From the NCBI GenBank assembly GCA_015698045.1, contig BLAL01000334.1, positions 434,001-498,000 of the forward strand: a stretch of 64,000 nt of DNA. Direction: 5' to 3'. Below, one piece after another: positions 11,497 through 22,213 of this stretch. How positions within the stretch are numbered: the first letter of the stretch is position 1; every line of letters begins with the position of its first letter. Both the position numbers and the translations under genes were made by a program. The notes below the pieces were generated by a model. The model saw only the letters and a program-made list of their open reading frames with translations, was not told the DNA's origin and ran no database searches. This DNA is from Rhizophagus clarus (taxonomy: Eukaryota; Glomeromycota; Glomeromycetes; Glomerales; Glomeraceae).

Positions 11497-12698
11497 TAAT
11501 ATTTAATTTTATAAATAATTCTCTGTTAATTGACGGCCTATCTCAAAAGCTATTGGTATAGTCTATTTTTTTTATTTCAATTTCTTGTATTTCCATTAAA
11601 TTCTAAACTGGCACCATAAATTCAAGCAGTATTAATTAACGTATGTGTATGTACCAACTATCTGTTTCTGCAAATCTGATAGTTATAAATCTGTTTGAAA
11701 TTCGTGTTTTCGGTTTTTTTTTTGTTTCTTTCCATCATAAAGTTTTGTGTATGGAATGGATACAATATGCATAAAATAAAAAAAAAGAGCAATACAATAA
11801 AAAATACCCTTATATACTAACTTCTCTTTTATATCTAAGAAATACGTGAAATATTTTTCCGTGAAATTTCGGTGAGTACGGAAAGTATCAAAAAATGTTC
11901 AGTGATTCTAACAATTGCCTTAAAATAGGGTGTCAATTGATCATCGTTCAATTCAATTAATTGAGACCGGACTTCGTGATTCAATCATGATCGACTAAAC
12001 GTGATCGACGATAAAATTTATCAATCAAAGAAATTTTTGATCGATCAAAATTTTTCAATGTTAATTAGTATTAAAATTTATTCTTTCATGTAAAAAAAAA
12101 AAAAATTTGTTTTATGATTATTACATTGTATTCAATTAATTGAAAATTTTGATCGACATTGGTGAATTCGCCGACAATCAAATTATATCGATTATTAATC
12201 GATCATAGACTCTTAAAGTCAATCAATTAATCGATCATTAAGTTTTGAGTCAATTAAATTCCCTACCTTAAAAAAATAAAAGTTTGAAGGTAAAAATTTC
12301 AATGTAGATCATATATCTGAAAATTGATCTCCTGAATACTTCAACTTCATCGATTGTAGAATCGTATAGTAGTATCGATTGTAGCAAAAAAAAAATTGTG
12401 CCCGCTATATATATAACATACACTTAAATGTTTTTCTTTTATATAGATGTATGGTCATCATATCACGTGCTGTATTTCTTTTTTAGATTGTGTCGATCAG
12501 AAGCAAAAATTTGGATTTTTTAAATAGGATTCTATATATCAGATATTGTTAACAATTATATTTAATATTTTATTGCAGCCAAAACGAACATGATGTTTTG
12601 GATATTATTTTACAGTACTTTGACAGTATTACTATATACATCATTCATCAGAGATCTTACCATTTTCTCTAATATTGTAAGTAGAAGCGACGATAGAA
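11497..12698. other. Intergenic with hAT-type MITE
   Basis: AT-rich DNA between RAD17 and the ZRSR2 3' end. Apart from the element at 11926-12265 and runs such as ATATATATAA near 12407, I see no gene. Confidence 0.5.
11926..12265. mobile_element. hAT-type MITE with 8-bp target duplication
   Basis: The 340-bp segment starts TAGGGTGTCAATTGA and ends in the imperfect inverse (TCAATTAAATTCCCTA). It is flanked on both sides by CCTTAAAA (11918-11925 and 12266-12273). An 8-bp duplication and TAGGG-type ends are typical of hAT elements. The interior is rich in GATCGA/TCGATC and AATTGA motifs that can fold on themselves, and has no coding capacity. Confidence 0.75.
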
Positions 12699-15247
12699 TC
12701 ATTGGTTGTTATTTTTATTAGTTTTAGAATTTTTTTCAAGATCTCGTTCTGAATCACGCCGTTGAATTTTCCGATCGTCATTTTCATTTCTGTCTTTCTT
12801 GTTTTTATCAACATCCATATCATAATAATCAGGCTTCCTATCCCAATGACCACGATGATGGCTCCGGTGAGAACGCAATTCGTTTAAATCACGATCACGT
12901 TTTTTATGATGTCGACTTCGATGGTGATGGTGATGGTGACGGTGACGTTCATCACGTTCATTACGTTCATTACGATAACGACTGTCGCGCTTGTAATTAC
13001 GATGTCGATATTTGTCGCTGAATCGTACAGGTGGAGAACGAGAATGAGATCTTGATCGTGATTTTGACCGACTTTTCCGTCGAGAATTTTTACTGTTACG
13101 TTTCACTATAGAATGATGTGAATTACTCTTATCTGAACTGGGCGATTGAGATCTTTTTGAGGATTGTGTAGAATTAATAGAAATTGATTCCAAGAACGAT
13201 TTATTTACTGTTGTAGAAACAGTAATATTAGAAGAATTCTCAGTAGTCATAATAAAATCTGTAACAAAAACCATAAAATATTTAATATAAACCGTATTTT
13301 TAAATTTGAAATTTACAAAAATTAAGTACCTGAACGTTTATCTTCAAAATCTCTATCTGCATCTGAATATAATCCTCCAGGATTTTTATATACATGTAAA
13401 AAATTACATTGAATGCCTTTTGGGCACTGGTTTCTTTGGTAGTATCCTAATATTTAAAAATCCAAAATTATTTATGAATATAATGTACGAAAATATCATA
13501 TTATTCGCTATTACAGACTATAATATATAACTACCACATATTGCGGGTTTCCATTTGGTCACTGGACAATAATCGCATATTAACTGTTTTCCAGCGTACC
13601 ATCTTCCTCTAATATCTTCAATTGCTCGTTTTGCCTCATTTTCATTTGAATACTGCACATATACATTCCCACGCAGATGTAATTGAAAATTGTTACAAAC
13701 CTAAATTTATTTGTAACATTAATATTCGACAATATAAAAGAGAGACTTATCGAATTATTACCTTAAATTGCACGATGGTTCCATATCGCAGAAATTCCGT
13801 ATGAACGTCTTCGAAAAATTCGAAATAATGTCTCTCAGCTTCAACTTCATCATACTAAAAAAAAGAATCATCCGAAATGTAATATAAAATTGTTTTCAAA
13901 TATGTAATAATCGTAATTAAGTAAATTCTGTCAAGGATTCATTTAAACTCAGAAGAGATTATATCATGCAAAAAGAAAAGATACAGTGAAGAACAATTAT
14001 AAAGTCCTTCTTATAATTGAAATAAAAGTCATCTTCCTTGTATTAATAAAAAAAATCACTAATACGTTTAATTTCAAAAAAATTTTCCCGACGATATTCG
14101 CGATATGCATTAAGATGTTTGGAGTACGTACCTCCAAATTATCGTCATTATCCTCATCTGCTAATTGTATTGGCATTCCCTCGTACATATTTTTAACTAA
14201 AATAGTAACGCTTTTTTCAGGATACTGGTGATGTCGACCACATGAATCGCCATATCGACAAGCACCAGTCTTGAGATAGAATGGACAATTGATTTGGTCC
14301 TAATGTTATTGTAAATAAATATTTTCCCATAATTAAGAATAATTTATTATGAAACTGTATAATAAACAATACAAGTAAAATCTGAAAATAATCGAAGGAT
14401 ACGATACTTTCTCTGTTCCATAATCAGTTTTTTCGCTTAAATCTTCTTGAACTGAATTTACAGATGGAGATGTGGCTGATGTACCCTTTAAAAATATATA
14501 TATATACATTTTTTAGGGAAATTCATTATTTCTCGGCTTTAAACTTTAAACAATTTTAAATCAATTAAATACCAATTCAGTTTGTTGATTTGTAGGGTTT
14601 TTATTGTTAATTGTTACTTCAGCGATGGACTTGGGTAATTTTATATTTTTAATTGTTTTTTCCCAATTTTCCTATAATTTTTTTAAAGACACTATTAGAA
14701 TTATAATAATGAATTAGTATTTAAGAAGTAATTACCTGTATTATTTTTTTCATCCTTTCATTTTCCTCTTGTTTTTTCTTTTTTTCTGCATTAGCTTGAT
14801 TGATTTGGCGTTCTCGAACTTCCCATAATATCTTCTCTGCATTTCTTTTTTTATTTAAGAAATTTTAAAATATAATAAAAAAATTATATTTATTATATTT
14901 AATATGTCGAACCTCTTTTTTTCTTCGGCTTTTAATGCTTCTATAACTTCTGGAGCTTCTTCTTCTCCTTCCTCTTGCTCATGTTGTTTAGCTTTAGCTG
15001 CTTCAATCCGAGTGTTTTTTTTGCGTTGCTTTTTCATAAGCTTTCTAAACTCTTTACGGGGTAAACGATTCACTACGTTGTTCTCTTTCTGATCGATTTT
15101 ATTATTTGCATTACTACATTGATCGGAGGCTTCAACTGAGGTAGTATTGGCATAATTCTCATCGATTTCCATAACTTCTCTTATTGGTCTCTTATCTATA
15201 AGTTCCTCCTTTCGAGGTACAAATTTTTCTGTAATTTTAGTCGTCAT
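12699..15247 (-). CDS. ZRSR2: ZRSR2-like U2AF35-related splicing factor
   Basis: Multi-exon minus-strand gene starting MTTKITEKFVPRKEEL. Order of parts: charged N-terminus with RLPRKEFRKLMKKQRKK; a linker with ILWEVRERQ typical of ZRSR proteins; the first CCCH finger in INCPFYLKTGACRYGDSCGR; an atypical UHM-type RRM (RYGTIVQFK, HLRGNVYVQY, RGRWYAGKQL); the second CCCH finger (CGYYQRNQCPKGIQCNFLH); and a long C-terminal RS domain that is also His-rich. ZRSR2 recognises the 3' splice site of U12-type introns and also acts in the second step of U2 splicing. It is missing from yeasts that lack the minor spliceosome, so its presence suggests U12 splicing persists here. The last exon runs from the acceptor near 13261 to the stop at 12699. 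Confidence 0.88.
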
Positions 15248-15391
15248 GTTTGAAGATAACGTTTAGAACAGTCTATTGGGCATTGTAATATCCGTGGTAG
15301 ATCAAAGGTCACACAGATCGTGGTACATTCATATACATCATTACATCATATTGTGCCTTCTCGATAGGTTTTTTTTTTAAAGAAAAAGAAA
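15248..15391. promoter_or_regulatory. Bidirectional promoter region of ZRSR2 and Abitram
   Basis: The two genes diverge with only about 144 bp between their start codons, so both promoters must sit here or overlap the first exons. No clear TATA box. Confidence 0.45.
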
Positions 15392-15654
15392 ATGAATTCA
15401 GAATCTCTAGTTAACCCTAAATATGATTTAAGTATATACAAAAACATCAGCGAAAAATATGAAAAGAATTCTTTAGCGTATTTGGAACAATATTATACGA
15501 AGAACTTTCTTATTGATTCAAGTAATTAAATAAATAACATTCGATTAAAGATAAAAACGCCTCAACAATATTTAAATACTCTTAAATTTTAAAATTATTA
15601 GATGAAAACACTACTGAAGAGTTTTACATTTATCAAGCTCCCAATAAGTATTAA

Positions 15655-15709
<55 letters not shown>

Positions 15710-16194
15710 GGAAATAAATCTTGCATTAATTGTAAAAAACCAACCTTTTCTTGATAAATAGACTATGTGTTATAGGTTTAGCGCCAACACATCCTTTATT
15801 ATTACAATCTCAAAAAGTGGAATCAATAAAATTTGATGAAAAAATATTCCAATTAATGAATAAAAAGAAACAAATTCCACTTTCGATAAAAAGCGAAATT
15901 TGTGTTATTACAACAGAAGAAGGAAAAAGGTATAGTATTAAAGCGGGTGTTGTTGGTTGGGTAATTGATTTTAATACGAGACTTGAAAAACACGTTGATG
16001 TGTTACGACAAAAGGTATTAGAAGTTATTTTAAATTTTACCTTTTTTGACCAATATTTTAATTCATTTGTATTATAGCCATTTACGGACGGATATATTGC
16101 AATCATAAAACCTAAACAAGATGATTCAAGAAAGGCATTAAGTCATTGTATAAACGAAGAAAAGTACAACGAAATTAGTAAATTAATTATATAG
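15392..16194 (+). CDS. ABITRAM: Abitram/FAM206 (Simiate) family protein
   Basis: Four exons: MNSESLVNPKYDLSIY onward (from 15392); DENTTEEFYIYQAPN; LCVIGLAPTHPLLLQSQKV onward; and PFTDGYIAIIKP to the stop at 16194. The pattern EQYYTKNFL, then LCVIGLAPTHPLL, then GYIAIIKPK near the C-terminus is diagnostic of the Abitram/FAM206 family. This small lipoyl-like protein is known from animals and plants and absent from common yeasts. In animals it has been linked to nuclear speckles and neuronal growth; its fungal role is unknown. The second intron contains a run of about 37 T followed by 12 A (15659-15710). A decayed partial copy lies about 1 kb downstream. Confidence 0.8.
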
Positions 16195-17198
16195 CATGTA
16201 GTATTTATTTGATTCTCAAATAAAATGTAAATTTTTAAAAGAGATTTATATATTTTTTTTTATCAAAAAAAAAAAAAATTAAATAAAGAATGTCACATCT
16301 AGAATATGTACAGTGGAAGAAATCAACACAAAGTATTTCAAATGCTGTGCCACACTTTTATAGTTTTGCAAGATGACTTGAATAAAATGGGGATTCTTAG
16401 AATGCGCGAAAACATACAGTAAGTAATTAGGGATGTTATCGCAACTAATTGCCCATTTTAGTTCTCTTGACTTTTGCCATTCTTAAGAAACAATACAGAC
16501 TGGCCATCCGTCTTTTCGTGTTTAACAGAGCTATCGAAAAATATTGAGAGAAACAATCTTATTAAAACGGTCTGGAAAGGGTCATTTTTGTCAAGAACAG
16601 GGGGTGAAAAACATATTGCCACATATATAACCTTTTAAGATATATATGTACTGTATATATGGCAAGTTTACTTAGAGGTTTTTTTGATTTATTTGGCGTT
16701 TATATGTAGTCAACATTCAAAAATTTGATATTTAAATCATGTGATCAAACACGGCTTTTAAAACTCTATTCTTAAAGTCGATACATAACTAGTGAGAAAA
16801 CATACAATGCTATCAAAGAAGAAGGATCCTAGACCATTTAATGCAAGTACATAATTTCTTTGCTCTATAGCTAATTTATTTCCGGTTCATTGATTACCCT
16901 GTGCCGGCCACCGGGAATGAGCCGAGATTTATTCTTTTTTTTGAGGTATCTAAAGCAGGGTTCAATGTGATTTAAATAACATATAAATTAAATTTTTTTA
17001 CATTAAAGATTACGTTAATGTGAACTTGAATAAGGGGAAAAAATGGATTTTGAATTGTTTTTAACTTTACATGAAAATTGGATAATAAAAATAAAAAAAA
17101 AAGCCAAATAAATCAAAACAGTATACAGTACAAAACCTCATTTGATTTTCCAATATTGAGTACTTAAATAAAATTATTAGTTGAAATCAATATCGAAG
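16195..17198. other. Intergenic spacer between Abitram and its decayed copy
   Basis: No gene. Near 16646-16700 and 17098-17138 there is an imperfect inverted pair (GTACTGTATA plus GATTTATTTGGC on one side, the reverse complement on the other). It may mark a 490-bp non-autonomous element carried between the duplicated segments. Confidence 0.4.
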
Positions 17199-17507
17199 AC
17201 TACATGTTATAGGTTCCCAAAATAGATTCATAATGAGACTTGTTACAAAAGTTATTTAAATTCTGCCTTTTTGATAGATTTACAGTATTGCCATCGTAAA
17301 AACCTTCGTATAAACGAAGAAAAAGTACAATAAGATTAGAAATTAATTATATAGCATATAGTATTTATTAGATTCTTAAATAAAAAATGTAAATTTTAAA
17401 GATATTTATATATATTTATTCAGAAATTTTTTTTTTTTTTTTTAAAAAAAAACATGAACGTCACGTCTAAATTATGTACAAGTTGTAAAGAAACTAACAC
17501 AAAAGTA
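17199..17507 (+). pseudogene. Decayed partial copy of Abitram 3' region
   Basis: The segment resembles the Abitram gene in order. A piece beginning GACTACATGTTATAGGTT matches the start of exon 3 (15760). After an internal deletion come stretches matching the end of exon 3, the last intron, the last exon (CGTATAAACGAAGAAAAAGT) and then the 3' flank beyond the stop to about 16340 (ATTAATTATATAGCATATAG). It is full of indels and cannot encode the protein. It indicates a local direct duplication of more than 500 bp followed by decay. The short frame at 17454-17642 falls in the copied 3' flank and is not a gene. Confidence 0.7.
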
Positions 17508-17914
17508 CAGAGCACTAAAAATATACAAGTTTTTGGTTTAAAAAAACCAAAAAAGTGTGAACCTAGACTAAAAGTAGTAGCAAAACGAATCAAATATCTG
17601 TCATTATTTTTTTTTTTGTGTCCTTATCAAAAGGACCATTAAAAGAAGAAAAGGAAAAAAAATATATTTATAATGGAATAAAACACATTAAAAAAGAGCA
17701 GAACACAGATGAATACAGGACTTTAAAACACATGAATTCGATCGCGTTAAAATTTCTTTAAGATCAAATATAATTCAGAACTAGGAAATTTCAAAGACGG
17801 ACACTCTAATTTTTTTGAAATAGCAAATAATAGGGATAAAATATTTTTGACGAAATGTAAAAAAGAAAAATAAGATGGCAATCATTATAGGAACGAGATT
17901 GCAATAAATTTGTT
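17508..17914. other. Intergenic, RRM gene 3' flank
   Basis: AT-rich sequence, probably including the 3' untranslated region of the minus-strand RRM gene. Nothing else seen. Confidence 0.5.
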
Positions 17915-18634
17915 TTAGTAGCGGTTGTTGTTGTAGCCGCCACGACCACGACTACCACGACCACGATAGCCACCGCCGCCGCCACCGCCATAGCCACCAC
18001 CTCCGTAACCACCACCGCCTGAGCGTGGAGCGGGTGAAGAACGTTCGGCAGCACGGTCAACTATTTTCGAAAACCAAAATTATGAAGTAAACATACACGG
18101 ATCTTGAGAAATTGTGGGATTGATCTAATAAAAATTTATGTTACCTTTAATATTGCGACCATCAAATTCTGCGTCATTCAAATTTTGGATAGCAATTTCA
18201 GCTTCCTCATTACTAAAAAGGAAAAAAAAATTAGAATCTCAGAATTTTTGTACTTGATTAACGTGCAAAAAATGTATTTACCTTGAGAAGGTGACAAAAC
18301 CGAAACCACGACTGCGACCTTTAGTTGCAAGAATTTACGAAAGATAACCAGAACAAACGAACATAATTATAGATAACAGGGTGGATAATAAAAGGGTTGT
18401 TGGGAACACAATATATTGATTATTTTCACACACACACACAAAAACACAAAAAAAGTATCATCCTGTTTGTGAGGCAAAACACACACAAGACACGTGAGGT
18501 AAGGGGAAAGGAAGACAACAAAAATGGTTAGCATCCTTTAATTCGCTGTCGAGATTATTCCAAAACAAAAAAAAATGTTTTGGGAGTCTCGCGAAATTGA
18601 CAAGGAGCTCAACTCTACTCTTCTGTTTGCTCAG

Positions 18635-18671
<37 letters not shown>

Positions 18672-18822
18672 CTAGCTATTATTACAATATCTTCATCTTA
18701 CCAGTGTCGCGATCACGAATAACCACGGCGTCTTCAACAGTGCCGTATTCTTCAAACTTGGACCTAAGAGTACGGTCATCAGTACCCCAAGACAGACCAC
18801 CAACAAATAGCTTAACGGACAT
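17915..18822 (-). CDS. Glycine-rich RNA-binding protein (single RRM)
   Basis: Four exons (18822-18702, 18318-18282, 18212-18145, 18060-17915) join in frame to 123 residues. The N-terminal RRM has RNP2 LFVGGLSW and RNP1 RGFGFVTF, followed by a short Gly-Arg-Tyr tail (GGGGYGGGGYGGG, RGRGSRGRGGYNNN). This is the architecture of plant-type GRPs and the animal cold-inducible CIRBP/RBM3 group, RNA chaperones that respond to cold and stress. The fungal target RNAs are unknown. RNP1 is split between exons 1, 2 and 3. The first intron contains about 37 consecutive A (18630-18668). The start is fixed by the conserved RNP2 immediately after MSVK. Confidence 0.88.
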
Positions 18823-19543
18823 TATAAACGTAAAGAACTTCAAAAAAGTGGTGGTGTAATGGAGCAAAAAATTTTTAACGACCAAAGGGAACTAGTTTTT
18901 TTTTCGAATATTCTTTTTTTTTTTTTTTTTTTTTTTGAGGAGAGGAAAAAAGATGTCTCTATATACCTGAAAAAATTTTGATGAAAAACAGGGATGAACC
19001 CCTCTTTGCAATGGCTTGGCTTAAGATTGTTTTGCATAAGCTTTTTCTCATCATTTAATATTTTATTATATTGCTTACAAATCAAATCACCCCAACAATT
19101 GGATAATTGTGACAACTTCTTTGCCAACTTTAGTAATTTTACTGTCACAAATGAAATTACGTTATTTAGTTGTGAGACGTGTAAAAGCAATCATCATGAG
19201 GTTCTTGCTGCACAAGTAGAGTATGTACTACAATTTAAAGTTTCTCCGTATTCTTTGATTGGCATTCAAACAATGGTTTCGGAACAAAGATATGCATGCA
19301 TTGGCTGAAAGCCACCTAATTTGTTCGAACGACAACTTGCTAAAATTCAGTTTATTGCATCAATATTGATTACACTATTGTTATGCATAATGAAGTTGAT
19401 TAGATTTTTTGTCCGTTGTAACTAACAAAAACTGGTCCAGACATATCTTCCGTAATGCTTTTACGAAAAATATTTTATAAGATTAATTTGTTTAGGGAAA
19501 AAATAAATAATATTGTTTGAGCCTTTGCGCGATCTGTTAAGTA
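18823..19543. other. Intergenic, no supported gene
   Basis: Holds T-rich runs at 18897-18936 and a 104-codon plus-strand frame at 18994-19308 that I could not relate to any family. It may be chance or a decayed fragment. Otherwise promoter of the RRM gene and the Ctr 3' flank. Confidence 0.4.
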
Positions 19544-20261
19544 TCATTTGTTAACGAGACTTTGATGCTCGGAATTTATGATATCGTTGTATATTTGATG
19601 ATCATACTCATCATCGCTGTTTACATTTTCGATTATAAAGCTTTGAGATTGAAACTCAAGTTCATCTCTATAATCATCAAGTTTTTTCACAAACCCTGTA
19701 TTAGCTAAAGTTGGATCATCCTTCGAAGTTGGAACAAGTTGTTGATGCGTCGAATAAACACTAAGAAGACAATGTAAGTTTTTTTTTTTAAAAAAAAAAA
19801 AATTCTTTCGATTACTTACGGGATGGAACGTATGTATTCTACGATCAATTGTCCAGTTGTCAATCCAGTTACTACCACAATAAATATTTGGGAACTCATC
19901 GACATTATTAATAACATATAAAAAAATCTCAAGATTGTTAACACTGCATAACCAAATGTCCTTATTACAAGCGTTTTAAATCTTTTCTGATCTTTTTTAT
20001 ATCTTGCATTCTCATAATAATAATTAAAAAGTCTCTCACACCAACATAATGATATAACGAATAAAGTTGCTAATATAAAGGTATGAAATGAGGTAACTCG
20101 GAATCCTGAAAATAAAATTACAACTTTCGACAAATCTGTTTATTTCGAACAAAAGAAATTAAATATATCGGAATTAAATTTTTTATCAGAACAATTTATG
20201 AAAATATTTTACCATTCGTAAAATAAAGCATGTTAAAGTCGGAATTTTCAGATTCCAACAT
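19544..20261 (-). CDS. Ctr-family copper transporter
   Basis: Three exons, 20261-20213, 20105-19820 and 19759-19544, sum to 552 nt (183 residues). A very short N-terminus (MLESENSDFNMLYFTNG) leads into the first membrane segment (FHTFILATLFVISLCWCERL). A basic cytosolic loop follows, then membrane segment 2 carrying the Ctr MxxxM motif (MLLIM) and segment 3 with the GxxxG helix-packing motif (TGLTTG). The C-terminal tail is acidic. Ctr proteins form trimers that pass Cu(I). The lack of an extended Met-rich ectodomain is more like vacuolar Ctr2-type than plasma-membrane Ctr1-type proteins; that localisation is inference. The start is chosen because exon 1 is in frame with good GT-AG sites. Confidence 0.82.
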
Positions 20262-21033
20262 TTATCAGATATTATTAATAAGTTGAAATCGCAAAGAAGT
20301 GAGAGAATACAGAATTGTAATTTATGAGGCTGCGTATATATTACAAACGGAAATTTTCGTACCGATTCATTTTATTTGGGGCTTTTTGTTTTTGAGGCTT
20401 ACGAATAGATTATAAGGGGAAAATATCATTATTGACAAATGTTAGAAACCCATTAGGCTACTCATGTATAAGAATCACATGTAATTTAGGCCGGAATTAG
20501 ACAAATCTTTAAATTTTTTGGCCGGAATTGCCATATTGGCCAAAATTAATGATAATTCTGATCATGTATTTTTATTTTTATTTTTTACGTATTATTTGTG
20601 AACAAAGAAGTAACCTTAGTAGGAGAGAGATAAATTTATCACAAACGTAAGGGCATTCTCTGGTCAATAACATATTGGTAACCGATTGGTCATACTTAAT
20701 GAGCAAGATTGAAATTACATATGAAATCTCATTCATGATTAGCTTAAGATTAACCTTAATCTTAATCATGTTTTTCACATTTTTAGTATCTATGTAACGA
20801 TGAAATTGATCAAAATGTGTGAAGAATAACAACAATTAAAGTGATGATGTGATAAACTAGTAATATTTTTTCTTTAATAGGCAAATAAATTACAAAAAAA
20901 AAAAAAAAAATTAATTAAAATATATATATCTAACAGCTATTAATAATCCAGTTAAAATAAGTCAATCATTCTAATAATAATAAATATTAACTATTTTGCA
21001 TTAAATTTATTTCTTTAGTGAGAAATTATTAAA
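20262..21033. other. Intergenic, no supported gene
   Basis: Upstream of Ctr and downstream of AP-1 sigma. Two GGCCGGAATT boxes occur at about 20489 and 20520, and an A run at 20894. No coding frame looks real. Confidence 0.5.
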
Positions 21034-21919
21034 TTACTTTTCTGGCCATCCCTTTTCACTATTTTCTCCTTCTTCAAGCTGATCTTGTTGACTGACAACT
21101 TTTAATACAGATTTTTTGCTAGACTCTTGCATTTCTCCTGCAATAATCAATTCATCTAAAACAAAATATGCCTTCATAACCAATTTAAATTAATTTTGTT
21201 AAAAAAGAAAATCAAAGAATTACAAAATTGAAACGAAAAAAAAATAAATTATTTACCTTTTGAAAATTAAAAATCAAATCAAGTTCACAAACCTAATATA
21301 ACAATTATTAAGAAAAAGTTTATTATATCAAAAAGATCAGTCAAGATATAAACGAATATATTTTTGAAAGCATACATTTCCGAAATATCGATCCAGGATT
21401 TCAACATAACGATGAATAATCTCAAGTGTTATAAGTTCATTATCGGTGGCAGAAATACCCGTAACGAAAAATAAACTTGCGTATCTAAAATGAAAATTAA
21501 TTATTAAAATACTTACTTATAAGCGGAATTAATACTGAATTGTTATTGATAATACCTTCGATACACAATTTTTTCATCTTCGAACAGAATTTTTGTTTAT
21601 CCAATCAATAGTAAATTTTAATAACAAGTTTGATTCAAAGTTAATAAAAAATTAAAATTAAAGCACCTAACCTTTATATTCTAGAAAATTACACATTTTT
21701 GTACGTCTTGAAAGAACCATTTGTGTAACTTCTTTAATAATTTTTTGCTTCTCTTTTGGTGAGAGGGTATTAAACCACTTTGCAAGACGTACTTTCCCTT
21801 GTCGACTTACTAACAACACGTATTTAATCTATTTATAAAAGCAGTTAAAAATTCTGTAATTTGATAAATCACATTGAAATATATAAACCAATTTTAAACT
21901 TTTTACTACTTACTCCCAT
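21034..21919 (-). CDS. APS1: AP-1 complex sigma subunit
   Basis: Six exons. The first holds only MG (21919-21914); the third is a 23-nt microexon (21578-21556). The protein reads [89 protein letters not shown]. All of these are closest to AP-1 sigma (SRQGK, NELITLE, KAYFxLDE) rather than AP-2, AP-3 or AP-4 sigma. It is the small chain of the clathrin adaptor at the trans-Golgi network and endosomes. The C-terminal tail after [14 protein letters not shown] is short and charged. It lies head-to-head with the AP-4 mu gene, about 294 bp between start codons. Confidence 0.92.
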
Positions 21920-22213
21920 CTTTTAAAGTTGAATGATCTGTCGAAAAAATGTTAATAAAAAAGACATTTTTTGGTGGCAATGTCAAAACTTAGAGAGGTT
22001 ACACAAAACGTAAAATGTAGATCCAATATCGGAAAATTATCGGGCCAATCAGAAAACATTTTCTAATCTTCTAAGTGCTTCCAAATCTTATTAATCTTTG
22101 TTCTTTGAATCCAATTCACCTTTTCTTCTGCATAATTTCAAAGCATCTATCATTTGTTAAATATTTAATATTTTTTAAATTATTAAAAGTCGGTAAATAT
22201 ATTTAATAGTGAA
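21920..22213. promoter_or_regulatory. Shared intergenic promoter of AP-1 sigma and AP-4 mu
   Basis: 294 bp separates the two divergent start codons, so the promoters of two adaptor subunits from different complexes lie together. No clear TATA box could be assigned. Confidence 0.45.

Noticed and set aside
17454..17642. 62-codon frame with CxxC motif as a small zinc protein.
   Set aside because: It lies in sequence duplicated from the Abitram 3' flank, where the other copy has no equivalent frame.
17806..18060. Val/Ala-rich minus-strand frame.
   Set aside because: It is an out-of-frame reading of the glycine-rich tail exon of the RRM protein.
18994..19308. 104-codon plus-strand frame as a gene.
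   Set aside because: No recognisable domain, no convincing splice context, and composition like the surrounding intergenic DNA.
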